In this document: piece by piece, positions 1 to 11,047 of the stretch | Numbering within the stretch: position 1 is the stretch's first letter | Layout of the letters: each line of letters begins with the position of its first letter | NCBI GenBank assembly: GCA_034440635.1 | Contig: JAOTON010000386.1 | Span: 1,178,001-1,242,000 of the forward strand | Reading direction: 5' to 3' | DNA length: 64,000 bases | DNA from: Lepas anatifera | Lineage: Eukaryota > Arthropoda > Thecostraca > Lepadidae | Notes under the pieces: model-generated | What the model was told of the DNA's origin: nothing | The model's input: the letters and a program-made list of their open reading frames with translations, nothing else | Database searches by the model: none | Translations under genes and position numbers: made by a program

Positions 1-654
1 TGGATAACATGTAAATAAGGTTTTTCGGCCATTAAATCTGAACAAGTAACGATAGAGCAAAACGACTTGAACTATATGAATCCTCGCAGCAAGCCGAATC
101 GAATGATATGATAATGATTGGTTTCACCTTTCTAGGTCAAATCAAAGATTTCACCTAACCTGAGGTCAGGTCAGGGCCAAATTATATAAAATGCGTATCA
201 TTAGAACCGCAAAGCCAAGGCGAGTCTAATGCAGCTAAAATAAACGCTCTATCACCATCCGTTACTGAGTTATTCAGTAAAAACCATATTTCCCATGTAT
301 TACCAATGGAGAGGTCATGCCTCGTACCTGACCTTAGGTCATCGATATAAAAATACCGAATACCGGAACATATTTTAGAGAACTCTGTGGGCCCATTATT
401 TGATATGAGTTTCCATTGGATAAGTTCACCCTGCTCCGACTTATGCTCTCTTAAGCTTTTTTTGAGGTCGGGTCACTTGACCTGTACTGGTGACCTGACC
501 TGAGATGACCTATCCTTAAAATTTTCACCGAAGTTGCAAAAATGATGAGGGAAAAGGTATACCAAGTACGGTGGCGCTGCGCGACGCCGTTTTTCTGCTA
601 TCTCCGAAAAACCCGAGGGGGCGGGTACCCGCGCCCCGTCAATGCGCGTGTTAA
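1..654 (+). mobile_element. TTAA-bounded MITE, family A (cut by window start)
   Basis: The sequence is nearly collinear with 62125-62771. It ends in GGTACCCGC..CCCCGTCAATGCGCGTG followed by TTAA at 651-654. The left ~210 bp lie outside the window. It carries GGTCA/TGACC clusters, including a near-palindrome at about 151-173, and no coding capacity. TTAA ends suggest piggyBac-type mobilisation, which is inference only. Confidence 0.75.
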
Positions 655-1408
655 CACTGTCGGTAACGGTAGCGCTTTCGAATTATTCCAAGTCCACTAC
701 CCGCTACTCCGCTATATTTTGGTTCTACAAAGGGCTACCGCTACCCCACTACCGTTTTGAGAGTAGTAAGGTAGCGAAGTAGAGGATTAGAGGAGCGGAG
801 ATATCGGCGCTTGATTTAGCAGGGATTATCCAGTCAGATGACACGTGAAATATCAATGCATTTCTCGTAAGCCACGAATGCGCATGCAAAGAAAAACAAT
901 ACAAAAGAGAGGACGATCATTCTTTTAGAAACCTAACATACAAAAAAACACAAAACATGAAACTGGCCACGCCTTGCATCTTAAGATCAAATGCCATAAA
1001 ACACCACCAACCGCTCAACTTCGAGAGATGGGAAGGATGGTCTGTTAGTTTTGGAAGCCACGTGAGGAGCTTGTGTTTGGGTCTCTCGTTATGATGGAAT
1101 CAGCACTGCTGCTCGGGTTCAGACACGGGAGGAATAGTATTTCCTAAGTTAAATTAGCCGAGCGCGGGGTTGAGCCGAGTCTTTACACCGGGTTCCCGGA
1201 CCGGGAAAGTAGCACCACCAATCATGATTCATGCAGGAATGCAACGCATGGGTATGTTCATCCAAGAATGTTGTTACTGTATGTAAAACAGAAGCCCCCT
1301 GGCTGCAAAGCTGACAGGCCAGTGTGAGGTCACTATAGAGGAGGCGCTTACACTGACGTGCTAACTGGCACCACGCCGGGACGTTCCATGGACGCGACCA
1401 CGCCCCTA
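655..1408. other. unassigned interval
   Basis: No recognisable gene. Between about 660 and 790 short GTAGCG/CGCTAC motifs recur in both orientations. The rest is unremarkable AT-rich sequence. Confidence 0.4.
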
Positions 1409-1682
1409 CACAGGCGGATCCAGGGGCAGGAGGGCACTTACCCCTCCCCGATCGACTCTCGGCGCCGATTGAAATGGTCACGGCGCCCCTGAAAGGTCGA
1501 TGGCGCCCCTGGAATGTTGCTTCCCTCTTTGATGAGAGTATCGGCGCCCTCAACATATTATTTGACATCCACCTGATTGGCCTTGCCGTCAAGAAAGTGA
1601 CGCCTCCTGGGCCGGATCGCTCCCATCAACGATGCATGTGCCCCTCCCCCCCACACGATCGGAAATCCTGGATCCGCCTATG
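1409..1682. mobile_element. short inverted-repeat element with GGCGCC interior
   Basis: The left end reads AGGCGGATCCAGGGG and the right end CCTGGATCCGCCTA, an inverted repeat of about 14 bp. The interior has at least four GGCGCC motifs spaced 20-45 bp apart, the same motif that builds the 14.4-18.7 kb array. Non-autonomous, hAT-like by its ends; no target duplication was identified. Confidence 0.6.
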
Positions 1683-3349
1683 GTATCTCATAACAAAATT
1701 TTTGATTTATGGACTCCTAATAAGTCCAGGATGATATCACGCATATTGTTTCGACTATTTTACTATCGCCGTGGGCTCAGTACTAGCTGCCGTTGACGGA
1801 GGTAGTATACAACCAAGTGACGAATGCTGATAATGTCACCAACCGTCAAAACCAGAAAATTGAAATGTTTCATCGTGAAGGAAACTCTTAAGCCTCTTGA
1901 AATCATGTTATGCGCTTGGAAGAACTTTTCAATATGTGCCTCCAAACTGAACATCCAATTTTGACTGATCTAGGTATCATTGTTTTCTTTCGGGACTATG
2001 ATTTCACAACCCACGTCCTTGATCCCCTGAAATAAAATTAGCATCTATAAACAAGTGTTCGCAAAGTGGTCCGAGCCATCACGGTGGAGACCGCGTCACT
2101 TTCTATAGCTTATGAAGATTGTATGCATAATTATATTGTACAACCCTATACATTATTCATTGTACATACATTTTTTAACCTCCTTTCCGCGTCATACCAG
2201 ACCATCGAGCTATGACTTCACTGCAGAAAGTGTGCGGACAGACTTTCGACTGGCCGTCAAACTGGCTTTCCTCGCATGCCAACTGGGTGCAGTGCATTCT
2301 ATGGCCATAGGTGCGATGACGCCAGTGACTTTGACAACTATGTCTAAATTTAGCTATCAGCGACCTTATATAACCTCCATAAGAACTTTTCCAACTTTAC
2401 CTCGCATTGATACGTTTTAATATAGGAGAACTTAGGGAGTGAAACAGATTTAGCAGATCTGTTTGTCGTTTAATTTTAATACATCGGCAAATTTTCCCTT
2501 CCCTTCAAAAATACAGAACTAGAAATTTGGGAAAATACTAACCTTTGGTCATTTGTGTCCTTTGAGCTCTGACCGTACGGCAATAATTTGCGTACAGCAT
2601 GTGGATTAAAGCTCAGATATCTCTTTATTGCACTGAAGAGTGTTATTATTATGTTGCATGTGATTATTTATCTAGCATTCTTATCAAAACGCGGCGAAAC
2701 CGGCGAAATTATCAGTATGGGACTGAAATAAAATATCTTACCTGACCTCGGATGTGACCTGGTGGTCATACAAGCTATATTAACCACGAGCTCTCATCAC
2801 GTGCAATATTGGGCACTATTTAGCCTCAGTAGCTGCTGTGCCCTAAAACTCCTAAAATTCATATCATTATCATCTTCACCAACAATATGCTGATTTCGCT
2901 GCAAGGCTCGAGGTCAATTTTAGGCGAGACGCCAGGCAGCTGCAGCAACCATCTGTATGAGCGCGAATGTGGCAAAAGCCCGAATAACTTCAAGGATTAA
3001 ACACAGTTCGTAACTCGAAAGCCTGCATTAAGTTGGCAACAATTATCTGTTCATAATCAGGTGACTGTTGGCATTTGTGTGAGGCGGTCGGCTGAGGTGT
3101 GACGGCGTCACGGCACCGCGTGGAGTGTACGCTGGGCCGCCGCCCAGTCCGGGTCCGAGTCCTCTCCACCCGCAGGATTCCCTGCCGCTGACCCATTGTC
3201 CGTGGACTGAGCCTACCCTATAAGACCGACTTACACACCATGGCGCATACCGGGCCCTGACACCAGCACTGGAGAGAGACCTGGCACTTCGCGCGCTAAA
3301 CAGAGGTCCTGATCTGTCCTCTCCCTGATACATCAAACCCAAGAGTGCA
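1683..3349. other. unassigned interval
   Basis: No gene recognised. A 102-codon frame at 2112-2420 has no recognisable domain. Positions 3070-3200 are GC-rich. Scattered GGTCA/TGACC motifs occur near 2745-2775. Confidence 0.35.
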
Positions 3350-3493
3350 GTAGTGGCGGAAGGTCCAGATTTAAGGGGGGGCACCACGGACATTTCAAAC
3401 CATTTCTTTCTAGTCAATGTCATAGGGCTGGTGTTAAAATTTCTCATTTAAGGGGGCCACGGTGCCCCGGTGACCCCGAGTTCCGCCGCCTAT
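3350..3493. mobile_element. miniature inverted-repeat element
   Basis: The left end TAGTGGCGGAAGGTCC and right end GAGTTCCGCCGCCTA form an imperfect inverted repeat around a ~140-bp interior with poly-G and poly-C patches near both ends. It resembles the other CAGTGGCGGA-type elements here. Confidence 0.45.
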
Positions 3494-4149
3494 GCAAGAG
3501 TGGTTGGAAAATGCTAGCTTGGGGTCCTGTAGGAACTACTGGGATCTGCATTGTGCCCTAATTATGCTGATCAAGTCCAATAAATTCGAAGGTAAAACAC
3601 TTCTGCAGTTGAAATGTTGACCATGCAGGGACTAATTAGGGTATACCACAATATATGCGGGAATACACCGAGAGCGAATGGAGAACATAAAGAGAAAGTC
3701 CAATGCTGTATCTTCCGGAATTTCGAGGTCAAGGTCACAAGTGAAGTCCCATGTGATATATTTTCCCCAGGCTACATTTTGGCATTATATGAACCTTTGA
3801 GCTGATATGACTGACCTTTATCCATGACATTTGACCTTCAACTGTGACCTCTGAGCTAGGCACTGAATTACCTTTACTACGAGGCCGAGGCACTGGATTA
3901 ACTTTACTATATGGCCATGTCATCCATATATGCCATATGGATGACATCACATGGCGAAAAACACCGGGACTGATGACCTTTGTTGGCAGAATCTTGACTT
4001 TTATGTGAGCTGACCTTTACACAGTAATGTGATTATATGAAGTTACGGCGTCATCATTTTCTCTAAAGCGCAGGGGTGCTGGTGCGACAGTGTGCTTGTT
4101 GTGACATGAAGAAATGGGTCCTACTTTGGAAACAACAAATCATCAAGCG
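3494..4149. other. unassigned interval with GGTCA motifs
   Basis: No gene recognised. Between 3725 and 4020 there are many TGACCT/AGGTCA hexamers, as in the MITE relics elsewhere, so this is probably an eroded element. Confidence 0.35.
3917..3947. repeat. perfect inverted repeat (hairpin)
   Basis: ATGTCATCCATAT and its exact reverse complement are separated by 5 bases. It lies in GGTCA-rich relic sequence and may be a by-product of element decay. Function unknown. Confidence 0.7.
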
Positions 4150-4252
4150 AGACTTACCTACTTAAGGACTTTTTATAATGCGTTCTGTGCATGGCACCTT
4201 TGCCCGCCTCTAGGGGACACTAAGAAAGTGCAGTAACTAAACCACTGAGCTG
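4150..4252 (-). mobile_element. non-LTR retroelement 3' end fragment, family E
   Basis: Read on the minus strand it ends in CAGAACGCATTATAAAAAGT followed by an imperfect AAGT tail. The same end occurs at 12298-12470. A 3' end with a short tandem tail is typical of 5'-truncated LINEs or SINEs mobilised by them. Confidence 0.5.
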
Positions 4253-4355
4253 AGACTGTACCTCAAAATTGAAGCCCGCATTAAATGTCTGCCAACATTT
4301 TTGAGGACATTCTTCCGAAGGGAAGATGACAGGCAAGAGTAAGTAGAGGTATTAT

Positions 4356-4390
4356 CTTTTAATCATGCTACAGAGAAGCATGATTAAAAG
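4356..4390. repeat. perfect 14-bp-arm hairpin
   Basis: CTTTTAATCATGCT and its exact reverse complement flank a 7-base loop. It lies between the family E fragment and the family C element. No polymerase III signals were seen beside it. Confidence 0.7.
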
Positions 4391-4560
4391 ACGCGGGAAC
4401 TGACTTTTGCCCGTGGTGGAAGGCAAGTCATCTATAATAAAAAACTTTACACCATTAGTCTTGTACGTGTAAGGCAATATTGAACAATACAACCACCTTG
4501 ATTGGCAACAAACCACATTTGTGATATAGCCTATGCACCTAATGCACAGCAAGGCATCCA

Positions 4561-4970
4561 CAATGGCGGATCCAGCCGGTAGTTTGAGGGGGAGCAAACC
4601 AAAGTGGAAAAGTAAAAAAATGCCACCCGGTGTAAGATTTTGCCACAATTCAACTAGACGGTAGGTTTTGAGCACACAAGTCAGAAAGCAAAAGAAAACT
4701 TCACGGGGTGAAAGATGTGGCCACAAGATGCTCGCTTTTGCTATCCTGGGATCATTCACTCAAAAGCAATTCTGAATATCAAGAGGACCAAGGCTCAATG
4801 TTTATACTGAAGTTGACTGTTCTGTTTAAAGTTGACAGTTGAAGCTCCAAAACCTTTGCTGTAATAAATAATAAAATAAAAAGATGTCGGGGCAAAAGGA
4901 GGGGAGGGCAAAAACATAGTTTTGCCCCAAGCTATCCCATTTGAGGGGGAATGCCTTCCCATCTGGAACC
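4561..4970 (-). mobile_element. hAT-like element, family C copy
   Basis: It starts CAATGGCGGATCCAG and carries the family C interior in reverse: a poly-G/C end, TTTTGCCCC tracts and a segment related to 21000-21070 and 30660-30740. The distal end is degenerate. Non-autonomous. Confidence 0.55.
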
Positions 4971-5339
4971 CCAACATTCTCTTTTGCTTCGTTACCGACC
5001 CAACCCGGTGAGAGAATTAGTTTATTTTATGTGACGAATTGCTTCTTGGGACATCAAGCTGTAACAATGGCCCTAAATAGATTATTTCCGAGCTATAAGA
5101 CAATATCAAGTTGTAGAAGACGTAACAGAGAAGGGAATACATTTAGAAAGTTAAGAGTGTGCTTTTGCACCCATTTCCCCTACTCATGCAGCGTGCATTG
5201 CCCGCAGAACATTCTGAACATGGATATACCATAACAAGGAAAAATCAGCGAAAATTGACAGAAATAATGTGTGCAGTATAGCTGGTTAGATGGATACTAA
5301 TAAACCACCTTGTCGAGCCGCAGGATCAAAGTTTGAGGC
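4971..5339. other. unassigned interval
   Basis: No recognisable gene or repeat. Short frames on both strands look like chance. Confidence 0.3.
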
Positions 5340-5496
5340 TAGTGGCGGATACCAGGGGGCTCGGCGAGGGGGATTAAAGCCCCTCCCCCGAAATGCTAGA
5401 GTACCTGTAGTAATTGCAGAGTCGGAGGCTGATCCCGAGGTAATGACCGGGGAGGCTATAGAAAGCCACCCACGATGTAGTCCTGTATCCGCCATT
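5340..5496. mobile_element. miniature inverted-repeat element
   Basis: The left end AGTGGCGGATACCAGG and right end CCTGTATCCGCCATT are inverted repeats flanking ~125 bp. The ends match the CAGTGGCGGAT(C/A)C group, so this is a hAT-like MITE. Frames crossing it in both directions are incidental. 5497-5776 has nothing recognisable. Confidence 0.6.
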
Positions 5497-5776
5497 GTTC
5501 AAGGCTATCACCACGGGAAAACATGGCACTCCACCGCTATCTATTTACAGCTTTTCAAGTCAGCTTATGGAAAAAAATTGGCAGCAGCTTGGGTTCCCAA
5601 AGCAGCATTGAATGTATTTTCCGACAGAAAAATGTTTCGGGCTTCATGTCAGCAATATATCATTGTAATATCAACCATTATTGTCGCGAGGCTATCGACT
5701 ATCCTTAGGGATTCACTTGTTTGGGTTTTTCTACCTGCCCACTTCAATAGTACTCCGTTTTCAATTTTACAATATT

Positions 5777-6084
5777 AGCCCTGTTCCAGCTGTCAGCACA
5801 GTTTTTTCAGCAGGACCTCTAACCTCTCCTCCAGAAAGTAAAATCAGCGCCATAATCGCCTCTTGTTTGTGCTAAGCAAAGGGAACTCAAACCTTTATAC
5901 CATTAAAAAATATTAGGCTGCCACTTCGTGCACTTACGGTTTTTCATCAGCACAAACAGCAGGCCGTCAGCCCGTAAAACCTCTAGAACTAGTTCCCGGA
6001 GAGAGGCTACAGTCCTGTGACGTAGGCGCAACGCGGCCCGCTGATTGGTGCTGACAAAACTCTGCTGACAGCTAGAACAGGGCT
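5777..6084. mobile_element. 308-bp MITE, PIF/Harbinger-like
   Basis: The left end AGCCCTGTTCCAGCTGTCAG and right end CTGACAGCTAGAACAGGGCT are inverted repeats; similarity continues to about 35 bp. ATT is present on both outer sides, compatible with a 3-bp target duplication. The ends resemble Harbinger-type GGCCCTGTT termini. No transposase frame. Confidence 0.6.
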
Positions 6085-6568
6085 ATTGCCTTGTCGCCTA
6101 CGGCTGCCCCCTTCCGGGATCTGGGTTGCACAGTCGAATATCGCGCGCACTTGGCGGGGCCCCTGGTATTCTGCAGGTTCTGCAGTGTCGCAGGTTTGAG
6201 CTCACCCAGAGGCAGATTTTGGCTTGCTACCCTAGCTCGAGATTAGTTTACTCCTCTTCCCCTCTAACGTAATATAACCTCTGTCGTTAGACCCCAAAAA
6301 TAATTTTTCTAAAATTTGCAGTACTCTGATTTCACAAGAACCCCATACCAGCTGCTCCGTTGCCCGAGGTTGTGATATACAATTGAATCTTTATTTATAT
6401 TTATTAATGCAATAAGAACGATCGTGAGCTAATACTACTCACTACTGACGACCAGAATTACCAGTGCCTGCATTGAGCACGGTCCGTGCCGCCCCTCCTG
6501 TAAAAGCTGAGGACAGGTCGGTGCCTCCTCCAGCAAAAGCTGCGCACGGAACGTGCATCCTCCAAGGA
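6085..6568. other. unassigned interval leading into a tandem array
   Basis: 6474-6560 has two related palindromic blocks, GCACGGTCCGTGC and GCACGGAACGTGC, about 65-70 bp apart with similar CTCC(T/A)G-AAAAGCTG sequence between them. No gene recognised. Confidence 0.35.
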
Positions 6569-7072
6569 CTTCACCCATTGATCAGGCAGAGTGATGCTTA
6601 CAAACGATACGGGGCCTTCACCCATTGATCAGGCAGAGTGATGCGATACGTTACAACGATAGGGGGCCTTCACCCATTGATCAGGCAGAGTGATGCTTAC
6701 AAACGATACGGGGCCTTCACCCATTGATCAGGCAGAGTGATGCGATACGTTACAAACGATACGGGGCCTTCACCCATTGATCAGGCAGAGTGATGCGATA
6801 CGTTACAAACGATAGGGGGCCTTCACCCATTGATCAGGCAGAGTGATGCTTACAAACGATACGGGGCCTTCACTCATTGATCAGGCAGAGTGATGCGATA
6901 CGTTACAAACGATACGGGGCCTTCACCCATTGATCAGGCAGAGTGATGCGATACGTTACAAACGATACGGGGCCTTCACCCATTGATCAGGCAGAGTGAT
7001 GCGATACGTTACAAACGATAGGGGCCTTCACCCATTGATCAGGCAGAGTGATGCGATACGTTACAAACGATA
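6569..7072. repeat. tandem array, ten units of ~43 and ~52 bp
   Basis: Ten copies of CATTGATCAGGCAGAGTGAT occur in a row. Units come in two lengths: a short form continuing GCTTACAAACG and a long form continuing GCGATACGTTACAAACG. Units differ by few substitutions, so expansion is recent. The long form dominates the right half. Confidence 0.9.
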
Positions 7073-7667
7073 GGCGCTTTCCATAAGTTATATAATGCAG
7101 AGGGGGTTGGGGGAGTCAGCCACGGTGTTGTCAAACGTTACACATTGGCGTAAAAATCATAACATGGGGAGAGGGGTAAAAGATCGCAAAAATGCGTTGC
7201 GTAGTTTACGGACGGTCCCTGCGGTAAGTGGGAAACAGCCCGCACGTTATGTTTTCCGTACATTCCGGCAAAATATTAGCCAACATGAGAGAAAACATCA
7301 GTTTGTTTCGAAATGCATGTAAATATATTATACAGATGCACTAACATATTGCCTTTACTCACACACGGTTGCATCGCCACCACGGAATTTTTACTGGGGA
7401 GGGGGAACACTGAACTGGCGATGACCACGGGAGGCGAATTTGGAGCATATTGTCTGTATTTCAAAATGCTAACAACGATGCACTTCATCAGCACCTTCAC
7501 TTATGTCCACGCAAATAGTATGGGAACAATGCAAAATACCTGTGTCGACTCCCAAAACTTTGGGGAAGTCGGCCCCTGGTTTGGGAGTTAAGGATGCCCA
7601 CCCTCCCCTCCGCTTTCAATGTCCATGCTCACACAGAGATCGGTGTTGGCCGCATCCAACCATCACG
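7073..7667. other. unassigned interval
   Basis: Several short overlapping frames on both strands have no recognisable domain. No repeat recognised. Confidence 0.3.
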
Positions 7668-8062
7668 AACAGCACCGTCCACCCGGAAGCACAGCACTGT
7701 CTACCCCGGACGATCAGCACCGTCCACACCGGACAAACAGCACCACCGGATGAACAGCACCGTTCATACGGGATGAACAGCACCGTTCACACGGGATGAA
7801 CAGCACCGTCCACACTGGATGAACAGCACCGTCCACACCGGAAAAACAGCACCACCGGACGAACAGCACCACCGGATGAACAGCACTGTCCACACTGGAT
7901 GAACAGCACCGTCCACACCGGAGGCACAGCACCGCCCACCCCGGACAAAGAGCACCGTCCATCCCAGACAAACAGCACCGTTCACCCCGGAAGCACCGCA
8001 CTGTCTCACCATCACCAACAGCACCGTCTACCCCGGATAAACAGCTCCGTCCAACCCGGACG
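7668..8062. repeat. 23-bp minisatellite with 17-bp deletion variants
   Basis: Units follow CAGCACCGTCCACACCGGAT plus GAA. Two or more units are shortened to CAGCACCACCGGATGAA. 23 and 17 are not multiples of three, so frames through the array are not a conserved repeat protein. Confidence 0.85.
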
Positions 8063-8746
8063 CTGGTTGCCAACCGGCAGTGACCTTTATCGCTTACTAT
8101 TGCGACGCCCACCCAAATGCTGTGTGCTGCTGCCTTTTAGCTGAAGTGTTTCCAACTTGTTGTTTTGGCTGAAATAAATGGTCATTCACAAGAATTGCTA
8201 ACAAGCAGCCCTGAAGTCCGAGTGCTAGTTAGAGATCATTTTTGTCTGGTAGGAGGACCTTGCGAGTACTTGACGCGTGCCTTTCGCCACTTGAGCGCGG
8301 CCGTAGAGGACAACCAGTGGCATCCAGCATCAGCTGATGAGTGACCCAGGTGGCCGGTGTACCCCGACATACCGCGCTGCCCTCTCTTACCTCCCCTAGT
8401 ATGGAGGGGGGTCGAACACCCATTGTACTCATTTTGTACACATAATCATTGCAAGTCCATTGATGCGCATCCTGATCACAACGGGTCATCGGGTCGCCTT
8501 GACCAGGGCTTGGTCAGGTCATTTTGACCTCTTGCCTTGTAAGACTTCATTGTAAATAGTTTTATTTTCTGTCCTTAGAGGGTTCTGATTATGTAAGAAC
8601 TATCATCTAACTTAGCTTATACAGAACCTGGAGACAAAACACTGCAACTGACACTGCATCCCTTCGACCTCCCATTACCTGAATATATAGAAGTGAGCCA
8701 AAAAGCGGGCAGTATAATTTTCAATCACTTTTCAAAAGCTGCCCAC
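8063..8746. other. unassigned interval
   Basis: No gene recognised. 8484-8535 is a dense cluster of GGTCA/TGACC motifs like those in families A and B. Confidence 0.3.
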
Positions 8747-9000
8747 CCATTGGCGCAGGCAGGGAGGGGGCATTCCGGCCATGGTCCGCCCCCAAAGCGC
8801 TAGAGGGGACCAAACTATCTTTTGCCCCCCAAACGCCGGAATTTAAAAAAAGTGTTTACACTAGGTCTGTAGAGCAAAAAATATTTGCTCCCCCAGGAGA
8901 GCGATCATGTACTTGGAGAGGTAGCTTATACTAGGTCTGTCGAGTGCCCAAACTGCACGTCCCCCCAGGAGGAGAGGCAGACATGGATTTTCCCCCAAAC
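8747..9000 (-). mobile_element. hAT-like MITE, family D copy
   Basis: This is the reverse-orientation relative of 56562-56904. They share ACTAGGTCTGT twice, a CGATCATGTACTTGGAGAGG-like segment, the GGCCATGG block and poly-C/G runs. One end is degenerate. No coding capacity. Confidence 0.65.
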
Positions 9001-9247
9001 ATGAACAATGGGCTCATCAAAAATTAAAGCCGAAGATTTTCTCTGGGATCATTTGTCATGTTTTTTCTACAATTTAATTGAATGTAAAGGCTGATATATC
9101 GACAAAATATGGGTATTTCACCTGTTTTTATACAATGTTCTTATGGTACCAAAAAATATGTTGATCATTTGCATGCCACATACCTATATCAGTATAACAT
9201 ACAAAAACAAAGGGAAAACTGGACTTTGTTTTCTTGCTTGGCCTTGA

Positions 9248-9901
9248 TTGAAAATAGGAATTTCGTTTTCGCATTTCATGAATGTTAATGATCAACATCT
9301 TTTTATTTTTTTCTTCCAAAATGTTTGTCCCCGTGGAAGCACCACGTGCCATTTCAATAACCATGATTGTCATTTTTCTCCAGATAATTGTGGGAATTCG
9401 TTTAAAAATCGATTGTGTATCTCTAAAAAACAAGACAATATCTTGTACATTTTTAGCCATTTGAATCTTATCGGCCAGCCTTACCCTATAGATATATTTC
9501 GCGCCATTTCTTGCATTTTTAGTGCATTTCTCTATTGGTCACTTATCCAAACTCTCGATTCCTGCCCCCCCTTCCATGTCCATACGGTGCGCGCGTGGGT
9601 CTTACTCTTTGTGCTCGTGATTCCCCGTGAATACATGTTCATGGCTCTAACACAGCGCAGCCGTGACATATTACGATGGACTTGTTGCGATTCTACAAAT
9701 TTGTGTGTCCAGGAAATTGCTCAGACCGATAAGTGTTTTTGCCTTTCCCCAATCTGCCGATTATTTCTAGCGCCTTCGCTTTGTGTGGCCAATAAAAGGA
9801 ACTGTGAGGCCCTAAATGATATAACACCATTTCATGTGGACTGGTATGAATACCGTGGTCTCAGAAGAGAATGTACTCTGAACACTCATCACCAACCTTG
9901 A
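9248..9901 (+). CDS. unassigned 217-codon open frame
   Basis: This is one of the longest open frames outside known repeats. The translation is rich in Cys, Phe and His, with no recognised domain, signal peptide or repeat. It ends immediately before a family B relic. Length alone is compatible with chance in a window this size, and no splice or promoter signals support it. A hypothetical frame only. Confidence 0.12.
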   Translation: MKIGISFSHFMNVNDQHLFIFFFQNVCPRGSTTCHFNNHDCHFSPDNCGNSFKNRLCISKKQDNILYIFSHLNLIGQPYPIDIFRAISCIFSAFLYWSLIQTLDSCPPFHVHTVRAWVLLFVLVIPREYMFMALTQRSRDILRWTCCDSTNLCVQEIAQTDKCFCLSPICRLFLAPSLCVANKRNCEALNDITPFHVDWYEYRGLRRECTLNTHHQP

Positions 9902-9914
9902 GAAATGTTTTAGC

Positions 9915-10395
9915 CATATGCAAATGGTAATATGGTTAAAGATCAAGGTTAAAAGTCAAGGCCAAAGGTCATGGTTCAAGCTCATTCCTCATGTTCCGGC
10001 CAACGGTTGCTATCGTGCTAGTTATAGTTATGTCTAGTTATGGGGAATGCATCATGTTGTGGCGTCATAGATCAATGGCTTCGAATGACCTGGACTCCAA
10101 AATTTCAAGAATCACTTTTTGGAACCTCCACTTTTAGCATATTCCAGATTTTTTGCATGACCATAACATTTCCCAATAGTTCTCCAGCACTGCCTTTATG
10201 ACCTTGTTTGACCGTGGAAATATTAACCTAGAGCAATGGAAGCTGGATATAATGTAGATCATTATAGCCCCCACACCTCCCCAAACAAGCCTTTTTCGAG
10301 GCCTCTTTGTTCCTTAGATATCAAGGGGAGGTCTTCCAGCCCCCTCTCCCTCCAGTGCGCGTTAGTGTCAGACCCCTCTCCAGTGCGGATGATAA
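9915..10395 (+). mobile_element. family B element relic
   Basis: Collinear with 53290-53770: the GTGGCGTCATAG block, TAGATCA then ATAGCC, TTAGATATC, and the terminal block TGCGCGTTAGTGTCAGACCC then CTCTCCAGTG. The left part is lost. GGTCA motifs are frequent. Confidence 0.65.
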
Positions 10396-10778
10396 GCAGC
10401 ACTGCACTTCACTGAGTGCACAATGCACAGACAGCAAGAAATGGTGGTGCAATATGGTCATAGAAAGGCGACGCCTAACTCATCCGGCATAAGCGTACAG
10501 ACCAGCTCAATACCGGAGTGCGGTTGCTGGCCGCCACCGTTCGGGCTGCGACGCTCGAGTTCGCAACGCGGCGGCAGTACAGAGGCAAGCGCACCGGCAC
10601 CTCCACCGGAATCAATACACCGCTGACTGCGCGCGAAAGGTGGCGCGCCTGACATTGAACCTTGTACGTCAAACCTAAAGCCGACGGTACGGAGGCGGCC
10701 CGGCTAAAGCCGACGCGACGGCGCGGGCGGCGGCTGGGCTGACTGCCGGACCGAACCAGCCCGGGGCGGCGGAATGCA
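10396..10778. other. GC-rich unassigned interval
   Basis: 10480-10778 is GC- and CpG-rich compared with its surroundings and runs into the 34-bp array. Overlapping frames on both strands are by-products of composition. A promoter or untranslated exon is possible but unsupported. Confidence 0.3.
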
Positions 10779-11047
10779 GCTGGCAGCTGGGGTCATGCGC
10801 GAGGACGGCTGCAGCTGGGTCAGGCGCGAGACGGCTGCAGCTGGCAGCTGAGGTCAAGCGCGAGGACGCAGCAGCTAGCAGCTGGGGTCAAGCGCGAGGA
10901 CACAGCAGCTAGCAGCTGGGGTCAAGCGCGAGGACGCAGCAGCTAGCAGCTGGGGTCAGGCGCGAGGACGCAGCAGCTGGAAGCTGGGGTCAGGCGCGAG
11001 GACGGCTGCAGCTGGCTGCTGGGGTCAGGCGCGAGGACGCAGCAGCA
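10779..11047. repeat. 34-bp minisatellite, about 8 units
   Basis: Units contain GCGCGAGGACGCAGCAGCTA followed by GCAGCTGGGGTCA. Outer units vary (GGCTGCAGCTGG), inner ones are nearly identical. GC-rich with repeated CAGCTG palindromes. Confidence 0.85.

Noticed and set aside
5290..5778. A 162-codon plus frame as a gene
   Set aside because: A third of it is the 5340-5496 inverted-repeat element, the opposite strand is also open there, and the rest has no recognised domain.
6569..7072. CRISPR-like array of regular repeats
   Set aside because: Adjacent units are head-to-tail copies without unique spacers, in an animal-type genome; this is a tandem array.
7503..8144. Overlapping frames on both strands with HxGxxA- or CCSSGVDGAV-like repeats
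   Set aside because: These are produced by the 23-bp minisatellite; 23 is not divisible by three and open frames exist in nearly every phase.
9140..9305. ATGTTGATCAT-type inverted repeat around 9158 and 9290 as element ends
   Set aside because: Only about 18 bp with mismatches, no target duplication and no second copy in the window.
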